A stretch of 8,132 nt of DNA, from assembly GCA_964496755.1 (NCBI GenBank), contig CAZCBD010000129.1:1-8132 (forward strand), written 5' to 3'. Below, in pieces: positions 5,801-8,132 of the stretch (positions are counted from its first letter, which is position 1; each line of letters starts with the position of its first letter). The translations under genes and the position numbers were made by a program. Source of the DNA: CAZCBD01 sp964496755. GTDB taxonomy: Bacteria; Bacteroidota; Ignavibacteria; Ignavibacteriales; Melioribacteraceae. The notes beneath the pieces were generated by a model. It searched no databases. It saw only the letters and a program-made list of their open reading frames with translations, and was not told the origin of the DNA.

Positions 5801-8132
5801 AACATAAAATTTATTGAATTTTATTTTAAGGTTGAAACAGCACCAGCAAATGGAAAAATGTATATAGATTTAGGTAGAATTAGTGAAGATGTAATTCCTA
5901 ACAACATACTTGATACCGAAGATAAAAATGATAATGGTAAACTTGACGGAAGCAACGAAGATACCGGAATAGACGGTGTGTTTGATGCAGCCGAAACAGG
6001 TTCGGTTCAAGAAGCCGATAAAAGCAATGATAACTTTAGCAGAAATGATATTCGAAGGTGGAACGGAACCGAGGGTAATGCAATATTGAATGATAACGGA
6101 AGAATCCCAGATTCGGAAGATTTAAATGGCAATCGCAACTTAGATCGTGTTAATAGTTTTTTCAGATATGAATTTGACCTTTCTGCCGATCCTGTAACTA
6201 ATCCTTTTATTGCTGGCGGAAATGAAAAAACACACTGGTATTTGGCACGGATACCTTTAAAAGATTTTAAAGAAAATTTAGGAAATGCTACTTTATCTAA
6301 TGTAGAAACCATTCGTCTTTGGTTCGAAGGTGTTCAGGATACTGTTCACATTAGAATTGCAGAATTAAATTTGGTTGGTAACCAATGGCAAAAGGTATTA
6401 AACAACAGAGTTACTTTAGATGATACGGTAATGACTGTATCAACAATAAGTTTTGAAGATAATATTGATTATCAAATACCCCCGGGAGTTCAACGGGAAA
6501 TAGATAGAAGTAATCCGCAAGAACAAATAAAAAAGAACGAACAATCCTTAAAACTTGTTATAAATAAATTAGAGGATGGCGATAAGAGGGAATTGGTAAA
6601 ATACCCATATCAGGTTCTGGATGTTTTTAATTACAAACAAATGAAAATGTTTGTTCACGGCGATTTAAATGATTTTGATCCATCATCAGTTTCATATTAT
6701 GTTGATGCTCAAAATTATTCTACGGAATTATATTTTAGATTTGGTGCCGATACCAACAACTATTATGAATATAAGCAGCCAATTAGAGCCGGATGGAATG
6801 AAATAGAAATTATTTTTGATCAACTTACAAGCCTTAAACAATTACGTAAAGATCCGCTTGAAAAATATATGCAACCCGTAGCGGGCAAAGAAGGACATTT
6901 TATTGGTGTTAAAGGTAATCCGTCATTAACAAGAATTAAATTTTTCTTGGTTGGAATACTTAATCCTAAAAACAAAGGTGCCGCCTTGCAAGATGTATCC
7001 GGTGATATTTGGCTGAATGAATTACGCGTTGTTGATGCTGATGATACTAAAGGAATTGCTTACAAATTATCATCAAAACTGAATTTATCCGATATGTTGA
7101 AAACCAGTTTTTCGATCGATAAAAGAGATCCTTTTTTTCATACCCTTAGAGAGCGTTTCGGTAAAAGAAACGATAATGTAAACTGGTCGGTAAATAGTGA
7201 ATTAAATGTTTTGCAATTATTACCATTCAAATTGCCCGGTAGTAATTTTAAAATTGTTTATACCAGAAGAGAAGGTAAATCGAAACCGATTTATTTGCCC
7301 GGCACGGACATAAATGCCGATACTGCAATTACTCAACTTGAAAACAGTTTGATTCAAGAAGGTTATACTCCCGAAGTAGCAAAATTTAAAGCCGATAGCT
7401 TAAGAGCATCCACCGAAACGGAATCTGTTTCCGAAGCTTGGAGTATTCAAGGAATGAGAATAAAGATTCCTTCCAAAGCTTGGTACATTAACGAAACTTT
7501 TAATAATCTGATTTTTAGTTTTAGTTATAACAATAGAACCTCAAAATCGCCAACTATTGTTAATAGTAGAAGTTGGGGGTGGACCGGTGATGTTTCTTAT
7601 AGTGTGATGTTTGACAGACAAAATTTCTTTTATTTAAGAGACATTCCTTTGTTTGGTTCTTTTTTTGACTTATTAGGTGATTATAAAAACATAAGATTTA
7701 ATTTTACTCCTCAAAAATTTAACTTTAATGTTCGTGCGATGAGATCGTGGAGTTATACCAAAAGTAGATCGGGCGGTAAGCCTATAGTTAATAGAGATCT
7801 GAATTTCAGTAGAGGTTTTGGTTTTGATTGGAGATTTTTTGAAGGTGCTTTTTTAAATACGCAACTCTCGTATAATTTGGTAATTAAATCAACACAAGCT
7901 CATAATTTAGTTGAAATAGATCCTTTAACTCAACAAGCATTTGATAAACCGGAAAGTCAACTTTGGAAAGAGATTCTTAAAGATAGATTTTTTGGTAAAG
8001 ATATTGACTATAGTCAAACAGTATCTTTAACTACGTCTCCCAGATTACCTTCCTTTTTATCGTTAGACAAGAATTTTAAAATTAATTTGGGTTATTCGGT
8101 AAATTATTCTTGGAGAAATAATCTTCAGATGG
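2864..8132 (+). CDS. sprA: SprA, outer-membrane translocon of the type IX secretion system (3' end outside window)
   Basis: Very large outer-membrane beta-barrel through which T9SS substrates leave the cell (SprA in Flavobacterium, Sov in Porphyromonas). An uninterrupted frame of 1756 codons runs off the edge; the Flavobacterium protein is about 2400 residues, so roughly a quarter is missing. The GTG start is chosen because TAA at 2849 closes the frame upstream, the next in-frame ATG is about 250 bases later, and GTG gives a signal peptide: basic residues 2-16, hydrophobic 17-30. Landmarks are FGPNEIKIRINGAV from 212, DWNTENQFQYENQ from 274 and YTGYDDEIVKSVEAGNV at 291-307. Further along come ALFGIK at 320-325, KAWKLQLKSIYYVGG from 559, QPDGKFDF at 619-626, IIFPVLEPFG at 638-647, YIDDFEG around 867, LGRISEDV at 1003-1010 and WLNELRV from 1383. 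Aromatic-rich alternating strands follow. Asp/Asn-rich loops lie at 1017-1028 and 1083-1094. No cysteine occurs in the visible part. Family assignment is firm; the divergence from flavobacterial SprA is inferred from memory. Confidence 0.96.
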   Translation, partial: MRLIKLRSFAKSIYIKIVLLFGFVLASIIYPYNSSKSVNENSLNYFDSFNYIVPDTTKELRGTLPGFISDSVKSVSVDSIRIKKMMQDSTARLKYFHHQRKDKPYLSLVPKKRSAFFTKPSKNKLRRIVIIDSTGQKVIIKQMLGEIELKPRLELSFDEYIKSKSKALQRKYWEDRAYKYELKSAKDDLDNLFADLTNIRIPLPSSKVFSIFGPNEIKIRINGAVDILGAWKNETVEGLTTAVNGNTKNEPNFKQSVQISVDGQIGDKLKITADWNTENQFQYENQLKIKYTGYDDEIVKSVEAGNVSMQTTPLIGGSEALFGIKALFQFGPFSLTALASQKKAETEEISISGGAASQKYAIRAYNYATNFYFIDKVFVDQSPDLNIFNEYFGKPTYTENIERSKYRIKELEVWKSTTTISVEGNEITANAFLELPKVDINGNLLDVGAKSYDELRTETIPITGESEIGQRFVQMINGSDYDFNPNVGFINFKTSLQREDVVAIYVRFEGPTKSPDDDWVYGEKLSDFISQGNNSEENKNTRRILKLVKPKNLNSNYKKAWKLQLKSIYYVGGRKLNKDAFKLRIEYEDPAKEPTDVLNGVPLVKSFGLDYTDESGQGQPDGKFDFSYRTINGEEGYIIFPVLEPFGNKNIQNILGDSIKYGFQEIYDTTQVAAQKNKAKDRFVIKGEYSAASSSTYQIGFQAVENSVKVYNGSVELKEGVDYTVDYMMGQVNITNRDALVAGNNLRITYENNDLISLASKSLVGLRGIYSFNKDNQLGFTFMNLSQKTLSDKVRIGEEPMSNSIMGADFKTKIDIPVITKGLREVFRTNKMSNFSLSGEVAYMMPDPNTKKSTIASDIGKSVAYIDDFEGAKKIIPIPVNYTSWKDLSVPYLFNQADKMKNKSNAYWFGIIGGGVPISDIWGDRKEARRNQTVSVIDIIYNPFERGSYNINPEIGDVTKNWGGLMTPLSSTANNLIDENIKFIEFYFKVETAPANGKMYIDLGRISEDVIPNNILDTEDKNDNGKLDGSNEDTGIDGVFDAAETGSVQEADKSNDNFSRNDIRRWNGTEGNAILNDNGRIPDSEDLNGNRNLDRVNSFFRYEFDLSADPVTNPFIAGGNEKTHWYLARIPLKDFKENLGNATLSNVETIRLWFEGVQDTVHIRIAELNLVGNQWQKVLNNRVTLDDTVMTVSTISFEDNIDYQIPPGVQREIDRSNPQEQIKKNEQSLKLVINKLEDGDKRELVKYPYQVLDVFNYKQMKMFVHGDLNDFDPSSVSYYVDAQNYSTELYFRFGADTNNYYEYKQPIRAGWNEIEIIFDQLTSLKQLRKDPLEKYMQPVAGKEGHFIGVKGNPSLTRIKFFLVGILNPKNKGAALQDVSGDIWLNELRVVDADDTKGIAYKLSSKLNLSDMLKTSFSIDKRDPFFHTLRERFGKRNDNVNWSVNSELNVLQLLPFKLPGSNFKIVYTRREGKSKPIYLPGTDINADTAITQLENSLIQEGYTPEVAKFKADSLRASTETESVSEAWSIQGMRIKIPSKAWYINETFNNLIFSFSYNNRTSKSPTIVNSRSWGWTGDVSYSVMFDRQNFFYLRDIPLFGSFFDLLGDYKNIRFNFTPQKFNFNVRAMRSWSYTKSRSGGKPIVNRDLNFSRGFGFDWRFFEGAFLNTQLSYNLVIKSTQAHNLVEIDPLTQQAFDKPESQLWKEILKDRFFGKDIDYSQTVSLTTSPRLPSFLSLDKNFKINLGYSVNYSWRNNLQM

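Noticed and set aside
7449..7472. Seven-base inverted repeat (AAGGAAT with ATTCCTT, 10-base loop) in sprA
   Set aside because: Short and A+T-rich, inside a conserved coding frame; expected by chance in a window this size.

Overview
The window looks like chromosomal DNA from an A+T-rich (roughly two-thirds A+T by eye) member of the Bacteroidota/Chlorobiota (FCB) group. The main evidence is a long sprA gene, the marker for the outer-membrane translocon of the type IX secretion system (T9SS), which is essentially restricted to that group. The SprA sequence keeps all the family landmarks but is clearly divergent from the flavobacterial form. I therefore lean towards Ignavibacteria or a relative rather than Flavobacteriia or Bacteroidia; this is inference, not proof. 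All genes lie on the + strand and almost the whole window is coding.

Layout. Positions 1-672 hold the C-terminal 223 codons of alanine dehydrogenase; the 5' end lies outside the window. After 17 bases comes a complete CoA-transferase of the acetyl-CoA hydrolase/4-hydroxybutyrate CoA-transferase family (690-2036). Its stop codon touches the ATG of a PPP/calcineurin-type metallophosphatase (2037-2723). These three are packed like one operon. A 140-base gap follows, the only real non-coding stretch, with a weak promoter candidate and an isolated AGGAGG. From a GTG at 2864 an uninterrupted frame of 1756 codons runs off the right edge: this is the N-terminal three quarters or so of SprA.

How the genes relate. 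Alanine dehydrogenase interconverts alanine and pyruvate plus ammonium. The CoA-transferase moves CoA between acyl groups and could serve the same fermentative or amino-acid carbon flow. The phosphatase has no visible metabolic link and may be regulatory. SprA probably has its own transcription and belongs to protein export and gliding or surface functions, not to the metabolic operon.

The most unusual non-coding signal is a 12-bp near-perfect inverted repeat with a 6-base loop at codons 8-17 of the phosphatase, just after the zero-gap junction. Other points worth a look are the complete absence of cysteine in the 1756 visible SprA residues, two Asp/Asn-rich calcium-loop-like motifs in SprA, and the AGGAGG placed 46 bases before the SprA start. 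I found no tRNA, rRNA, CRISPR array, mobile element or clearly novel system.
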